A stretch of 64,000 nt of DNA, taken from NCBI GenBank assembly GCA_021772915.1, contig JAJFLB010000031.1, forward strand, positions 16,552 through 80,551, in the 5' to 3' direction. A program made the position numbers and the translations under genes. Shown here piece after piece: positions 29,034-38,000 of the stretch (positions are counted from its first letter, which is position 1; each line of letters opens with the position of its first letter). The notes beneath the pieces were generated by a model that had not been told where the DNA came from, searched no databases, and saw only the letters and a list, made by a program, of their open reading frames with translations. The DNA comes from Gammaproteobacteria bacterium. Its GTDB lineage: Bacteria; Pseudomonadota; Gammaproteobacteria; Xanthomonadales; SZUA-36.

Positions 29034-31352
29034 CTAAAACCCCTTGAATGGGTTAAACCCGATTGCTTCGATCGTTTCAACAAAGCCGTTAATAACCTCG
29101 GGAATGCGACCCGAGTCAGCGATTGAAACCTCTTCCAGGGTCACTCGTTCCTCTTCCAGCATCAGGCTCTTCAGGGTTTCGCCGACTTTGGACAAACGCT
29201 CCTTGGCTAGACCACTGCCTTTGATGTAATGGCACTGGTAGTCGTCACCAGACTTGCAGCCCATCAGCATGATGCCGTCAAAGCCCTTTTCAAGCGCGGT
29301 CGAAATCCACAACAAATTAATCGATCCCAGGCAGCGGACAGGAATAATACGAACAAAGGCGCTGTATTGATAACGATTTAAGCCGGCCATATCCAACGCT
29401 GGATAAGCATCATTCTCGCAGGCGAAGATCAGAATTCGGGGCTTTTCCGAAAACTCGTCCGGTACCTCAATGGCGGCAATCATCTCGCTGACCATATGTG
29501 GGCTGTAGTTGTCGAAACTGATAGTGCGCACGGGGCAGGCGCCCATACAGGTACCACAGCGACGGCAACGCGACTCAATCAATATGGGGAATTGCCTTTC
29601 ATCCTCTTCGATCGCTCCAAATGGACATTCAATCGTGCAACGGCGGCACTTGGTGCAGATATCCAGGCCAAATTTAGGGAAAGACAGGTCTCCCACACGC
29701 GGGTGCATGGCCGCCCCTCGAGCCGCTCCCTCGATCGCCTGAATGGCTTTAAGTGCCGCACCCGCCGCATCCTCTGCTGCTTCCGCCATATTCATCGGTC
29801 GACGTACCGGTCCACAGGTATAAATGCCGGTTCTGCGGGTTTCATAAGGGAAGCAAAGATAGTGCGAGTCGGAAAACCCGTCGGTCAGAATCGGGATATG
29901 AGGTCCCTGCACGTATTGTAAATTGAGTAAGGCCCCTCCCGGCAAGACCGGCTCTGCTGCGGCCCCTCCATTGACAGCTTCCGTATTCTCACCGGGTTCA
30001 GATTTGGATTTATCGTCATTATTGTCAATAACCCGAATGGCCAGCGGCAGAGGTGCATTCGGGTTGACATCGCTGACCAGTTGATCGGCCCCGGTTTCGG
30101 CCGGATCAATATGAGGGTTGGTTGAATTGGGCACCATCCCCGTGGCCAGAACGACCAGGTCGGGGTTCTGCAGGCTTACCTCTTCACCCAGAAGCATATC
30201 GTCATACACCAACCCGAGATCCGCAGACACGCTACGCACCTTGCCCTTGATAAATACAATGCCGGCTTCCTGGGCCTGCCGATAAAACTCTTCCGCCGTA
30301 CCGGGAGTACGCAGCTCCTGGAAGAGGATATAGACATTGGCACCGGGGTCAGCCCGGATTATCTGGAGCGCCTGTTTAATCGAAACCCCGCAGCAAACTG
30401 ATGAACAGTAAGGCAGGTGATCGGGATCAAGCGAGCCAGCGCATTGTACAAATACGACAGTCTTGGCTGGTTTGTCATCTGACTTGCGTTGCAATGGTCC
30501 CTCACCCAGCATCTCCTCAAGCTCAACCCCGGTGACAACGTCAGTGCTCTGACCGTAGCCCAGATGACTGAGTTTGCCGGCGTCATAGGGACGCCAGCCA
30601 GTGGCGACTACGATGGCGCCGACATGCTCCGTTCGTGATTCATCACCCAGCTCAATGGTTACGGTGAATTTTCCGGGGCCACCCTCGGTTTTTGTCACGA
30701 GGGCACCGGTAAGGATCGTAATAGCGGGTTCCGCCTCGGTTGCCGCAATCAGTTCGTCAGTGCTGTTAGCCTGGGGGTCGCGATACGGTGGCAGGTGGGG
30801 CATGGTTTTTGACCATTTGTTGGCCCAACCACCCACATGATCTTGCTGCTCGACCAGTAAAACCTCATATCCGGTCCTGGCGGCCTCTAGCGCAGCCGTC
30901 AATCCAGTTGTGCCAGCACCTAAAACCAGCAGGGTCCGGCTGTATTCACCTTCCGGTTCAGCGCTTGCAGGTAAAGTCTCAGTCGCCTGTGCGATGGCCA
31001 TGCGCAAGTTGTCGTCGGCCAGCATCTGCGTGTCTTCTTCGCCCGCAGGTTGTGACCACGCGACCTGCTCTCGCAGGTTAGCGCGCACTGCCGTGGCGCC
31101 ATCGAAGGTAAACCGATCTGTCATCGCTCGGGGGGAACAGGCGGCAACAATCGGCTGATTTACATCACCTCCGACAAGGTCGGCATCGATGAGTGCGCGT
31201 CCTTCATTACTACACAGGAAATCATGCCGGCGGCATATCGGTACTTTAAGTTCGGTACTGGCTATCTGCTCAAGCGCGTCGACAGAAACTGCGTCACCGA
31301 TACCACAACCCTGACACAGGTATACACCGGTTCTTGTGATGTAGTCGCTCAT
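29034..31352 (-). CDS. qmoB: Quinone-interacting oxidoreductase complex subunit QmoB (HdrA-MvhD type)
   Basis: The 772-residue flavoprotein has a HdrA-like FAD domain (GAGTTG at 145-150), the QCAGS...YCSSVCC motif near 303-321, and two ferredoxin clusters (Cys566/569/572/576 and Cys596/599/602/606). A C-terminal MvhD-like domain (about 635-772) includes Cys699 and Cys707. QmoB partners QmoA in electron exchange with AprBA. A low-complexity acidic insert lies at about 440-475. It overlaps the end of qmoA by four bases. Confidence 0.93.
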   Translation of the reverse strand: MSDYITRTGVYLCQGCGIGDAVSVDALEQIASTELKVPICRRHDFLCSNEGRALIDADLVGGDVNQPIVAACSPRAMTDRFTFDGATAVRANLREQVAWSQPAGEEDTQMLADDNLRMAIAQATETLPASAEPEGEYSRTLLVLGAGTTGLTAALEAARTGYEVLLVEQQDHVGGWANKWSKTMPHLPPYRDPQANSTDELIAATEAEPAITILTGALVTKTEGGPGKFTVTIELGDESRTEHVGAIVVATGWRPYDAGKLSHLGYGQSTDVVTGVELEEMLGEGPLQRKSDDKPAKTVVFVQCAGSLDPDHLPYCSSVCCGVSIKQALQIIRADPGANVYILFQELRTPGTAEEFYRQAQEAGIVFIKGKVRSVSADLGLVYDDMLLGEEVSLQNPDLVVLATGMVPNSTNPHIDPAETGADQLVSDVNPNAPLPLAIRVIDNNDDKSKSEPGENTEAVNGGAAAEPVLPGGALLNLQYVQGPHIPILTDGFSDSHYLCFPYETRRTGIYTCGPVRRPMNMAEAAEDAAGAALKAIQAIEGAARGAAMHPRVGDLSFPKFGLDICTKCRRCTIECPFGAIEEDERQFPILIESRCRRCGTCMGACPVRTISFDNYSPHMVSEMIAAIEVPDEFSEKPRILIFACENDAYPALDMAGLNRYQYSAFVRIIPVRCLGSINLLWISTALEKGFDGIMLMGCKSGDDYQCHYIKGSGLAKERLSKVGETLKSLMLEEERVTLEEVSIADSGRIPEVINGFVETIEAIGFNPFKGF

Positions 31353-32665
31353 CCCGTACTTGCCCCGGGGCTAACGGTACGGATCGCCTGGATCGCCCTT
31401 AATGCTGCCGCGGTGGCTGATTGAACTGACATGGAAACATCCAGAGGCCCGCCACTCACACCCGCTGCGGACATACCGGGTTCATCACCGGGCAGCGGTA
31501 CGATAAAACCATAATCATCCCGGTTTCCCATCTGCACGGAGGTGGTATCTGACAACGCGGTGGGCTCCATACCGAGCGCCAGCACCACCAGGTCATAGGG
31601 CCTGGCGTAGATTTCCCGACTCAATGTATCCTCGCCACATATAACCGGTGTGCCATCGTCCTCAAGCTCGATATGTCCCGGCTTGGACTTGACGAAATTG
31701 ATCTGCGGGTCAGCACTTACACGCTGGTAAAAAGCTTCCAGTTTGTCGTGTGCGCGAATGTCGATATAGTAAATATCGATAGCCGCATCTGGATACTGTT
31801 CGCGTACATAAACGGCATGCTTCATTGAAGCAAGACAGCAAATCCGTGAGCAGTAGGGCAGGTGATTGGTGTCGCGGGAACCGGCGCACTGGATCAACGC
31901 AACACGTTTCGCCGGTTTCCCATTTGAGGGGCGCAGGATTTTACCGCCGGTAGGTCCATCGTGAGCTGCAAGACGCTCCATTTCCAGGTTGTTGATAATA
32001 TCCGGGCTGGCGTCGTATGAATAAGGTGTGATCCTGGTCGCGTCATAAGGTTTCCATCCGGTTGCCCAGATCACAGCTCCAACCTTGAGGTCAAATACCG
32101 TTTCGGTTTCCTCCAGGTCAACTGCACCATATCCACAGGCGTCCCTGATTTTTTCTGCATCTGGTGAGCCGATCACTTCTGGAGCGATTACATAGCGTTG
32201 CGGATAAGCGTGTTCATGTGGCAAATACGCGGCACTCACCGAGTCCATGCCATGGTTAAACGGATTTGAAACTTTCACCTTGCTGGCCTTGGCACAGTCG
32301 CCGCAAGCGGTACATTTTTCATTGACGAAACGCGGCCGGGTTTTGACCGAGACCTGATAGTCGCCTACCTGCCCGTTCAAGGACTCAACCCTGGCCATTG
32401 TAATGACCTTGATACTTGGGTTGTTCCGGATTCTTTGGTAGTTGATTTCCAACCCACAGGAGGGATGACAAAGTTTGGGGAAATAGCGATTGAGACTTGC
32501 CACCCGTCCTCCCAGGGCCGGGCTTTTTTCCAGCAGGATCACGGCATAGCCGGTTTCTGCCGCTTCTACTGCGGCCGTGATTCCGGCGATGCCACCGCCT
32601 ACGACCAGGATGGTTTGACTTGCTGGTCCTTGGTTCAACCTGCCTCTCCGCTTGCTCAAACTCAC
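31349..32665 (-). CDS. qmoA: Quinone-interacting oxidoreductase complex subunit QmoA (HdrA-like flavoprotein)
   Basis: The 438-residue FAD protein begins its Rossmann motif VVGGGIAGIT at 21 and has LCHPSCGLE at 65-73 and QCAGS...YCSRICC at 259-277. The ferredoxin-type motif reads Cys118, Cys121, Cys124, then Ser128 where the fourth cysteine is expected, so this cluster may be [3Fe-4S], differently ligated, or lost. QmoA normally accepts electrons from AprBA. It is the first gene of qmoA-qmoB-hdrC-hdrB and is divergent from sat. Confidence 0.92.
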   Translation of the reverse strand: MSLSKRRGRLNQGPASQTILVVGGGIAGITAAVEAAETGYAVILLEKSPALGGRVASLNRYFPKLCHPSCGLEINYQRIRNNPSIKVITMARVESLNGQVGDYQVSVKTRPRFVNEKCTACGDCAKASKVKVSNPFNHGMDSVSAAYLPHEHAYPQRYVIAPEVIGSPDAEKIRDACGYGAVDLEETETVFDLKVGAVIWATGWKPYDATRITPYSYDASPDIINNLEMERLAAHDGPTGGKILRPSNGKPAKRVALIQCAGSRDTNHLPYCSRICCLASMKHAVYVREQYPDAAIDIYYIDIRAHDKLEAFYQRVSADPQINFVKSKPGHIELEDDGTPVICGEDTLSREIYARPYDLVVLALGMEPTALSDTTSVQMGNRDDYGFIVPLPGDEPGMSAAGVSGGPLDVSMSVQSATAAALRAIQAIRTVSPGASTG

Positions 32666-32824
32666 TTTTTCGACGATCCTTGTTAACTTTAGAATCTTAC
32701 CTGAACACTAATATATTCGATTTTCGTCATATAATCGATGTGGATGAACTGAAGTGGCCAGTTACGCGTGATTTTCTAGGCTTTGTGAGCTGTAGCAAAA
32801 CAACATTGTGAGGAGCAGATAATC
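32666..32824. promoter_or_regulatory. Divergent promoter region between qmoA and sat
   Basis: This 159-bp AT-rich gap must hold start sites for both the qmo-hdr operon and sat. TATAAT at 32730-32735 is a consensus -10 for the sat side, but no good -35 lies at 16-18 bp. TATATT on the minus strand (reverse of AATATA, 32710-32715) is a possible -10 for qmoA. GAGGAG precedes the GTG start of sat. Confidence 0.45.
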
Positions 32825-34003
32825 GTGTCAAAGTTAGTGGAACCACATGGTGGTGAGGGACTCAAGGCGCTGTTAGAGCCACCGGTAGAGCGGGCAAGGG
32901 AACTCAGTCGTGCCGAAGGATTAAAGAAGGTCCCCATGACGAGCCGGGAAACCTCGGATTTGCTGATGATGGCCATGGGCGCCTACACACCGCTGCAAGG
33001 CTTCATGGGGGAGGCAGACTGGCGTGGTGCAAGTGTTGATATGAAACTGGAAAACGGGGTGTTCTGGCCAATTCCAATTACGCTCTCGTGCAATCAGGAT
33101 CTCGCAGACCAAATTCACATTGAAGAAGAGGTTGCGCTGGTTGGTGTTGAAGATGGGGCGGTCATGGCGATCATGCAGGTGACGGAAAAGTACACACCTG
33201 ACAGAAACCTGGAATGCGAGCATGTTTACCGCACCAGGGACACCGCCCATCCGGGGGTGCAAAAGGTTCTGCAGCAAGGTGAGACCAATCTGGCCGGGCC
33301 TGTGACCTGTCTGTCCGAAGGCGACTACCCGGAAAAATACCCGGAGCTGTATATCCGGCCGGCCCAGGCGCGGGCGATGTTCCAGGATAACGGATGGTCA
33401 CAGGTGGCTGCGTTTCAGACCCGCAATCCGATGCAGCGGGCTCACGAACACCTCGTGAAGATTGCCATAGAGGTCACCGACGGAGTCTTTATACACCAGG
33501 TCCTCGGCAAGCTGAAACCCGGGGACATACCGGCTGACGTGCGCACTCAGGCCATCCAGGCGATGATCGACAATTACTTTGTGCCGGGCACGGTGATCCA
33601 GGCGGGTTACCCGATTGAAATGCGTTACGCGGGCCCGCGTGAAGCCTTGTTGCATGCATTGATTCGTCAGAATTTCGGTTGTTCCCACCTGATTGTAGGG
33701 CGTGACCACGCCGGAGTCGGTGATTACTATGGGCCCTTTGATGCCCACCATATCTTTGACAGTCTGTGGGTTGGGGCCCTGGAAACGCAAGCCTTGAAAA
33801 TCGATATTACATTCTTTTGCAACAAGTGCTATGGCATGGCCACCGGCAAAACCTGCCCCCACGGTGATGAGGATCGGATCCACATTTCAGGCACCGAACA
33901 ACGGGCCATGCTTTCCCGGCAAACGGACGTACCACTGGAGTTCAGTCGTCCGGAGGTCATTGAGATTTTGAGAAATTACTATCGCGGACTGGAGGATTGT
34001 TGA
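32825..34003 (+). CDS. sat: Dissimilatory sulfate adenylyltransferase (ATP sulfurylase)
   Basis: The 392-residue enzyme, in sulfur oxidisers, converts adenylylsulfate plus pyrophosphate to ATP and sulfate. The active-site QTRNP is at 198-202 and GRD at 292-294. The usual HxxH motif reads Gln204-Arg-Ala-His207, so the first histidine is replaced. A Cys332/Cys335/Cys344/His346 zinc motif near the C terminus is typical of dissimilatory Sat. Start is GTG with GAGGAG upstream. The ankyrin gene overlaps its 3' end. Confidence 0.93.
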   Translation: MSKLVEPHGGEGLKALLEPPVERARELSRAEGLKKVPMTSRETSDLLMMAMGAYTPLQGFMGEADWRGASVDMKLENGVFWPIPITLSCNQDLADQIHIEEEVALVGVEDGAVMAIMQVTEKYTPDRNLECEHVYRTRDTAHPGVQKVLQQGETNLAGPVTCLSEGDYPEKYPELYIRPAQARAMFQDNGWSQVAAFQTRNPMQRAHEHLVKIAIEVTDGVFIHQVLGKLKPGDIPADVRTQAIQAMIDNYFVPGTVIQAGYPIEMRYAGPREALLHALIRQNFGCSHLIVGRDHAGVGDYYGPFDAHHIFDSLWVGALETQALKIDITFFCNKCYGMATGKTCPHGDEDRIHISGTEQRAMLSRQTDVPLEFSRPEVIEILRNYYRGLEDC

Positions 34004-34494
34004 AGGGGAATGCCCGCTACTTTGTTCGCTCACCCGATGGCCAAGTGATCGCGGACTACGACACAGCAGAAGTGGCAGAGCGGGCTGCAATTAAGCTGGG
34101 TGAAGATGCACACCTTGTCGATACCCTGGCCCCGGTGTACGTACCAATGATCCAACGGGTGGTCGACGGTCAACTGCAAATACTCGGCGTGGGTGGTTGG
34201 GGTGCAGATCGACTAAGCCTGGCACAGAACCTGCTGCATGCAATCAAGCGAAAACAAATCGCGATCGTGCACGCATACTGTGCCAAGGGCGCTGATCCTG
34301 ATGCATGTGATGAGACGGGTAAACCCGCAATTATCTGGGCAGTGGCGTCGGGCTGCTCCGAAATCGTCCAGTTTCTGCTTGAGCGCGGTGCCAATCCCGC
34401 GGCGACCGACCCCGAAGGGGTAGCCGCGCTTGGCTTGGCCACCGCACGTGGGGAAACAGAGATTATCGACGTCCTGCTCAATACACTACCTTAA
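33997..34494 (+). CDS. Ankyrin-repeat protein in the sat-apr locus
   Basis: This 165-residue protein overlaps sat by 7 bases and starts at TTG (33997, or 34000). Residues about 1-75 form an unrecognised alpha/beta region. Residues about 80-165 contain two to three ankyrin repeats ([40 protein letters not shown], then [11 protein letters not shown]). Ankyrins bind proteins, so it may assist or tether Sat or AprBA; this is inference. No signal peptide is seen. Coupling to sat argues for co-production. Confidence 0.72.
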   Translation: MLKGNARYFVRSPDGQVIADYDTAEVAERAAIKLGEDAHLVDTLAPVYVPMIQRVVDGQLQILGVGGWGADRLSLAQNLLHAIKRKQIAIVHAYCAKGADPDACDETGKPAIIWAVASGCSEIVQFLLERGANPAATDPEGVAALGLATARGETEIIDVLLNTLP

Positions 34495-34530
34495 CCCCCG
34501 TATGGCTGTATGCGCCGGGCAAAAGTGTAT

Positions 34531-34558
34531 TTTACAAAAATTGCATATATGCTATTCT
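34531..34558 (+). promoter_or_regulatory. Candidate sigma-70 promoter for aprBA
   Basis: TTTACA (34531-34536) and TATTCT (34553-34558) are separated by 16 bp, a good match to -35 and -10 consensus, 52 bp before the aprB start. It would let aprB-aprA be made separately from sat and the ankyrin gene. Confidence 0.5.
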
Positions 34559-34610
34559 CACTGACCCGGAGCGGACGCAAAAACCGCACTGTTGTCAGGG
34601 AGCACGCGTA

Positions 34611-35039
34611 ATGCCAACATTCGTTCACACTGAAAAATGCGACGGTTGCAAAGGTGGTGAAGTCACAGCCTGTGCGTATATCTGTCCGCACGATCTAATG
34701 AAACTCGACACCGGGCGCATGAAAGCCTTTAATCAGGAACCAGAGCAATGCTGGGAGTGCCAGTGCTGCGTCAAGGCCTGTCCACAACAGGCGATCGAAG
34801 TCAGATCTTTTCAGGATTGGGTGCCCATGGGGGGCGCAGCGATCCCGATGCGCACGGATTCAGCCATCATGTGGACCATCAAATTCCGGGATGGTGAATT
34901 GAAACGATTCAAGTTTCCAATCAGGACAACGCCGGTGGGAACCATTGACCCTTACAGCGGCAAACCCGAAGCCGGTGACATCAACAGCCAGTTGTTGTTT
35001 ACAGAAGCAGGTCGGGAACTTCCCGTAATCGCAAGCTGA
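34611..35039 (+). CDS. aprB: Adenylylsulfate reductase beta subunit
   Basis: The 142-residue iron-sulfur subunit has two [4Fe-4S] clusters from Cys10/13/21/25 and Cys47/50/53/57, with the conserved tryptophan in CWECQCC that tunes the lower-potential cluster. The C-terminal extension wraps AprA. It passes electrons between the AprA flavin and the Qmo complex. GGGAG precedes the ATG; aprA follows after 64 bp. Confidence 0.96.
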   Translation: MPTFVHTEKCDGCKGGEVTACAYICPHDLMKLDTGRMKAFNQEPEQCWECQCCVKACPQQAIEVRSFQDWVPMGGAAIPMRTDSAIMWTIKFRDGELKRFKFPIRTTPVGTIDPYSGKPEAGDINSQLLFTEAGRELPVIAS

Positions 35040-35103
35040 GGAAAACCAGAGATTTGTGAGCGGACGGTGGTCCGATGACACTGTCCGGCAGAAGGAGCAA
35101 CTA

Positions 35104-37011
35104 ATGAGTGAAGGTACATTCGGCAACCCGGAGATCGTAACTGTTGAAACAGATGTGCTCATCGTGGGCGGCGGCATGGCTGCCTGTGGTGCCGCCTATG
35201 AGGCGGTGCGCTGGGCAGGTGATGACGTACGTATCACCATGGTAGACAAGGCTGCGCTGGATCGCTCAGGCGCGGTCGCCCAGGGGCTCTCAGCGATCAA
35301 TACCTATCTTGGCGATAATTCACCTGAAGATTATTGCCGGATGGTGTCGGCGGACTTGATGGGCATTACCCGGGATGACCTGGTTTTTGACGTTGGTCGT
35401 CACGTAGATGATTCGGTCGAACTGTTCGAGGAGTGGGGTCTGCCCATCTGGAAGGACAAAAGCACCGAAGGTGTGGCTCTCAAGGATGGTGGTAAGCCAG
35501 TGCGCTCCGGCAAGTGGCAAATCATGATCAACGGTGAAAGTTACAAACCCATCGTTGCAGAGGCCGCCAAGAAAGCCCTGGGTATTGAAAACATTTATGA
35601 ACGTGTGTTTATTGTCAAGTTGCTGCTTGATGCCAATAACGAAAACCAGATTGCCGGTGCGGTCGGCTTCTCAGTGCGCGAACACAAACTTTATATTTTC
35701 CGTTGCAAGACCTGTCTGCTTGTGGCCGGCGGGGCTGTCAACGTGTTTCGGCCGCGATCCACTGGCGAAGGAATGGGGCGCACCTGGTATCCGGTCTGGA
35801 ATGCCGGCTCCACCTATGCCATGGCGGCAGAGGTCGGTGCCGAAATGACGATGATGGAAAACCGCTTCGTGCCCTGTCGTTTCAAGGATGGATATGGTCC
35901 GGTGGGTGCCTGGTTCCTGTTGTTCAAGTCGCAGGCGGTCAATGGCTTCGGCGAAAACTACATGGTCAAGAACGCCGACATGCTGAAAGATTTCGCACCC
36001 TACGACACCGCTGCGGTGATTCCGACCTGCTTGCGTAACCACGCCATGCTGAAGGAAATGAAGGATGGCCGAGGCCCTATCATGATGGATACGCCAACAG
36101 CCATGGCCAAACTGACCGAGAGCATGAGTCCAAAGGAGGTCAAGCACCTTGAATCCGAGGCCTGGGAGGATTTCCTGGATATGTGTATCGGCCAGGCGGG
36201 TGTGTGGGCTGGTTTGAACATAAGACCTGAAGAGACAGCTTCGGAACTGATGCCGACCGAACCGTACTTGCTGGGTTCCCATTCAGGCTGTTGCGGTATT
36301 TGGGTCTCCGGCCCGGAGGACATTGCACCCGAAGAGTGGCAATGGGGATACAACCGCATGACAACAGTCAATGGTTTATTCACCGCGGGTGATGGCGTTG
36401 GAGCATCGGGTCACAAGTTCTCGTCCGGGTCACACGCTGAAGGTCGTATTGCGGCTAAGAACATGGTTCGTTATGTGCGTGAGCACGCGGACCTTAGTCC
36501 AAAGATCAAAGGGGATATTGAGCAGATAACCGAAGAAATCTATCGACCCGTACGTACCTACCTGGAACACAAGGACAAGACGACGGCCGAAGACATTAAT
36601 CCCAACTATATTATCCCCCAGCAGTACCAGATGCGGCTGCAAAAAATAATGGATGAGTATGTCGCAGGTGTTTCCACTTACTACAATACCAACGGCAAGT
36701 TGCTGGATATGGGTTTGAACTACCTGGAGATGCTGAAAGAGGACAGTAAGCACTTACGTGCAAAGGATTTGCATGAATTGTTACGTGCCTGGGAAAACTA
36801 TCACCGAACACGTACGGCTGAAACACATTTGCGGCACATCATGTTTCGTAAGGAAACACGTTATCCGGGCTTTTTCTATCGGGTCGACTATCCCGAACTG
36901 GACGATGCCAACTGGAAGGTGTTCGTCAACTCGAGAATGGATCCGGAAACCGGTGACTGGGAACTCAAGAAGGTTCCGCACATAGACCTGGTCGAGAAAC
37001 ACTACGGGTAA
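35104..37011 (+). CDS. aprA: Adenylylsulfate reductase alpha subunit
   Basis: The 635-residue FAD subunit, in the oxidative direction, forms adenylylsulfate from sulfite and AMP. VGGGMAACGAAYEA at 21 binds FAD, and GAWFLLFKSQAVN near 268 and SHSGCCGIWVSG are substrate-site regions of the fumarate-reductase-like fold. The start at 35104 follows AAGGAG and matches the family; an upstream GTG frame at 35056 adds 16 unconserved residues. It pairs with aprB in the cytoplasm. Confidence 0.97.
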   Translation: MSEGTFGNPEIVTVETDVLIVGGGMAACGAAYEAVRWAGDDVRITMVDKAALDRSGAVAQGLSAINTYLGDNSPEDYCRMVSADLMGITRDDLVFDVGRHVDDSVELFEEWGLPIWKDKSTEGVALKDGGKPVRSGKWQIMINGESYKPIVAEAAKKALGIENIYERVFIVKLLLDANNENQIAGAVGFSVREHKLYIFRCKTCLLVAGGAVNVFRPRSTGEGMGRTWYPVWNAGSTYAMAAEVGAEMTMMENRFVPCRFKDGYGPVGAWFLLFKSQAVNGFGENYMVKNADMLKDFAPYDTAAVIPTCLRNHAMLKEMKDGRGPIMMDTPTAMAKLTESMSPKEVKHLESEAWEDFLDMCIGQAGVWAGLNIRPEETASELMPTEPYLLGSHSGCCGIWVSGPEDIAPEEWQWGYNRMTTVNGLFTAGDGVGASGHKFSSGSHAEGRIAAKNMVRYVREHADLSPKIKGDIEQITEEIYRPVRTYLEHKDKTTAEDINPNYIIPQQYQMRLQKIMDEYVAGVSTYYNTNGKLLDMGLNYLEMLKEDSKHLRAKDLHELLRAWENYHRTRTAETHLRHIMFRKETRYPGFFYRVDYPELDDANWKVFVNSRMDPETGDWELKKVPHIDLVEKHYG

Positions 37012-37018
37012 GTCTGCA

Positions 37019-37924
37019 ATGCCGCAAACGGGGTTCCGGTCTTCCGGTCCTGAGCAGGAGGTTGAGCTGGATATTTTCGACGGTGTTCGCCAGTCCGATG
37101 GCAACCCGGTTGAGCCCGTCCGTCTACAAAGTACGGATAGCTTTTGTTTTTCCTGTCACCCCACGGTTACCTGCTGGAATCGCTGCTGCCACAACGCCGA
37201 TGTCACACTGACCCCGGCTGATATCCTGATGCTGACCAGAAAGCTGGCGATCGAACCGGCTGAATTCCTTGCTCAATACACCGTCCCGGATAACTGGGAA
37301 AAATCTGATCTGCCAGTTGCCAAGTTACGCACGGACGGGCAGGCAGCTGAGGGTGCTTGTGTGTTTCTTGCCGGTGATGAGGGCTGTGGTGTATATGACG
37401 CCCGACCTGCGACCTGTCGTTATTACCCTCTGGGGCTGGCGTCGATAAAAATGATGGGTGCGCAGAAAAAGGAAGATTTTTATTTCCTGGTCAGGGAATC
37501 CCATTGCCGGGGTCATAAGGAAGACAGGCAGCAAACGGTGGCAGAATTTCGCACCGAGCAGGACCTCGAAACCCTTGATGAGATTAATCGTGCCTGGATC
37601 GACATCATGATGAAAATGACATCCTGGAGGTCTGTCGGTGGTCCAAATGCCAAAAAAGTAAGCAAGCAAACAAAACAAATGTTTTTCATGGTCTCAACGG
37701 ATGTCACGACATTTCGCCGGTTTGTATTTGAATCCAGGTTCCTCGAAACCTATGCGATTGATGAAGAAACCATTGAGGATCTGCGGACCGACGACATTTC
37801 ATTGTTGCAACTGGGTTTTGACTGGCTCAAAAACGTTCTTTTCAACGAGCAGACCATCAATATGAAAGAAGACGTCCTCAAGGCAGCAATTGCCAGGGGT
37901 CGGTCAGATATGGGTGCAACCTGA
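37019..37924 (+). CDS. YkgJ-type cysteine-cluster protein downstream of aprA
   Basis: The 301-residue protein has an N-terminal zinc/iron-chelating domain: Cys43, Cys46, Cys52, Cys56-Cys57, then ACVFL...GCGVYDARPATCRYYPLG, the YkgJ pattern. The C-terminal half (about 180-301) is helical and unassigned. It starts 7 bp after aprA, so it is probably cotranscribed. A role in metal-cluster supply for AprBA or Qmo is plausible but inferred. Confidence 0.75.
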   Translation: MPQTGFRSSGPEQEVELDIFDGVRQSDGNPVEPVRLQSTDSFCFSCHPTVTCWNRCCHNADVTLTPADILMLTRKLAIEPAEFLAQYTVPDNWEKSDLPVAKLRTDGQAAEGACVFLAGDEGCGVYDARPATCRYYPLGLASIKMMGAQKKEDFYFLVRESHCRGHKEDRQQTVAEFRTEQDLETLDEINRAWIDIMMKMTSWRSVGGPNAKKVSKQTKQMFFMVSTDVTTFRRFVFESRFLETYAIDEETIEDLRTDDISLLQLGFDWLKNVLFNEQTINMKEDVLKAAIARGRSDMGAT

Positions 37925-38000
37925 CCCTGCGGTATTGACATTCTCGTCAAGACCTTGGAATGTGTGCCCCATCGAAACATTGCATACGGAAAGCAGGAAA

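Noticed and set aside
26467..32665. sHdr-type sulfur oxidation cluster
   Set aside because: The gene set is qmoA-qmoB-hdrC-hdrB next to apr/sat. The second hdrB and hdrC copies and the lipoate-binding protein genes of sHdr clusters are missing.
35671..36282. Open frame of 203 codons on the minus strand
   Set aside because: It lies entirely opposite aprA, has no family signature or ribosome site, and is explained by the codon pattern of aprA.
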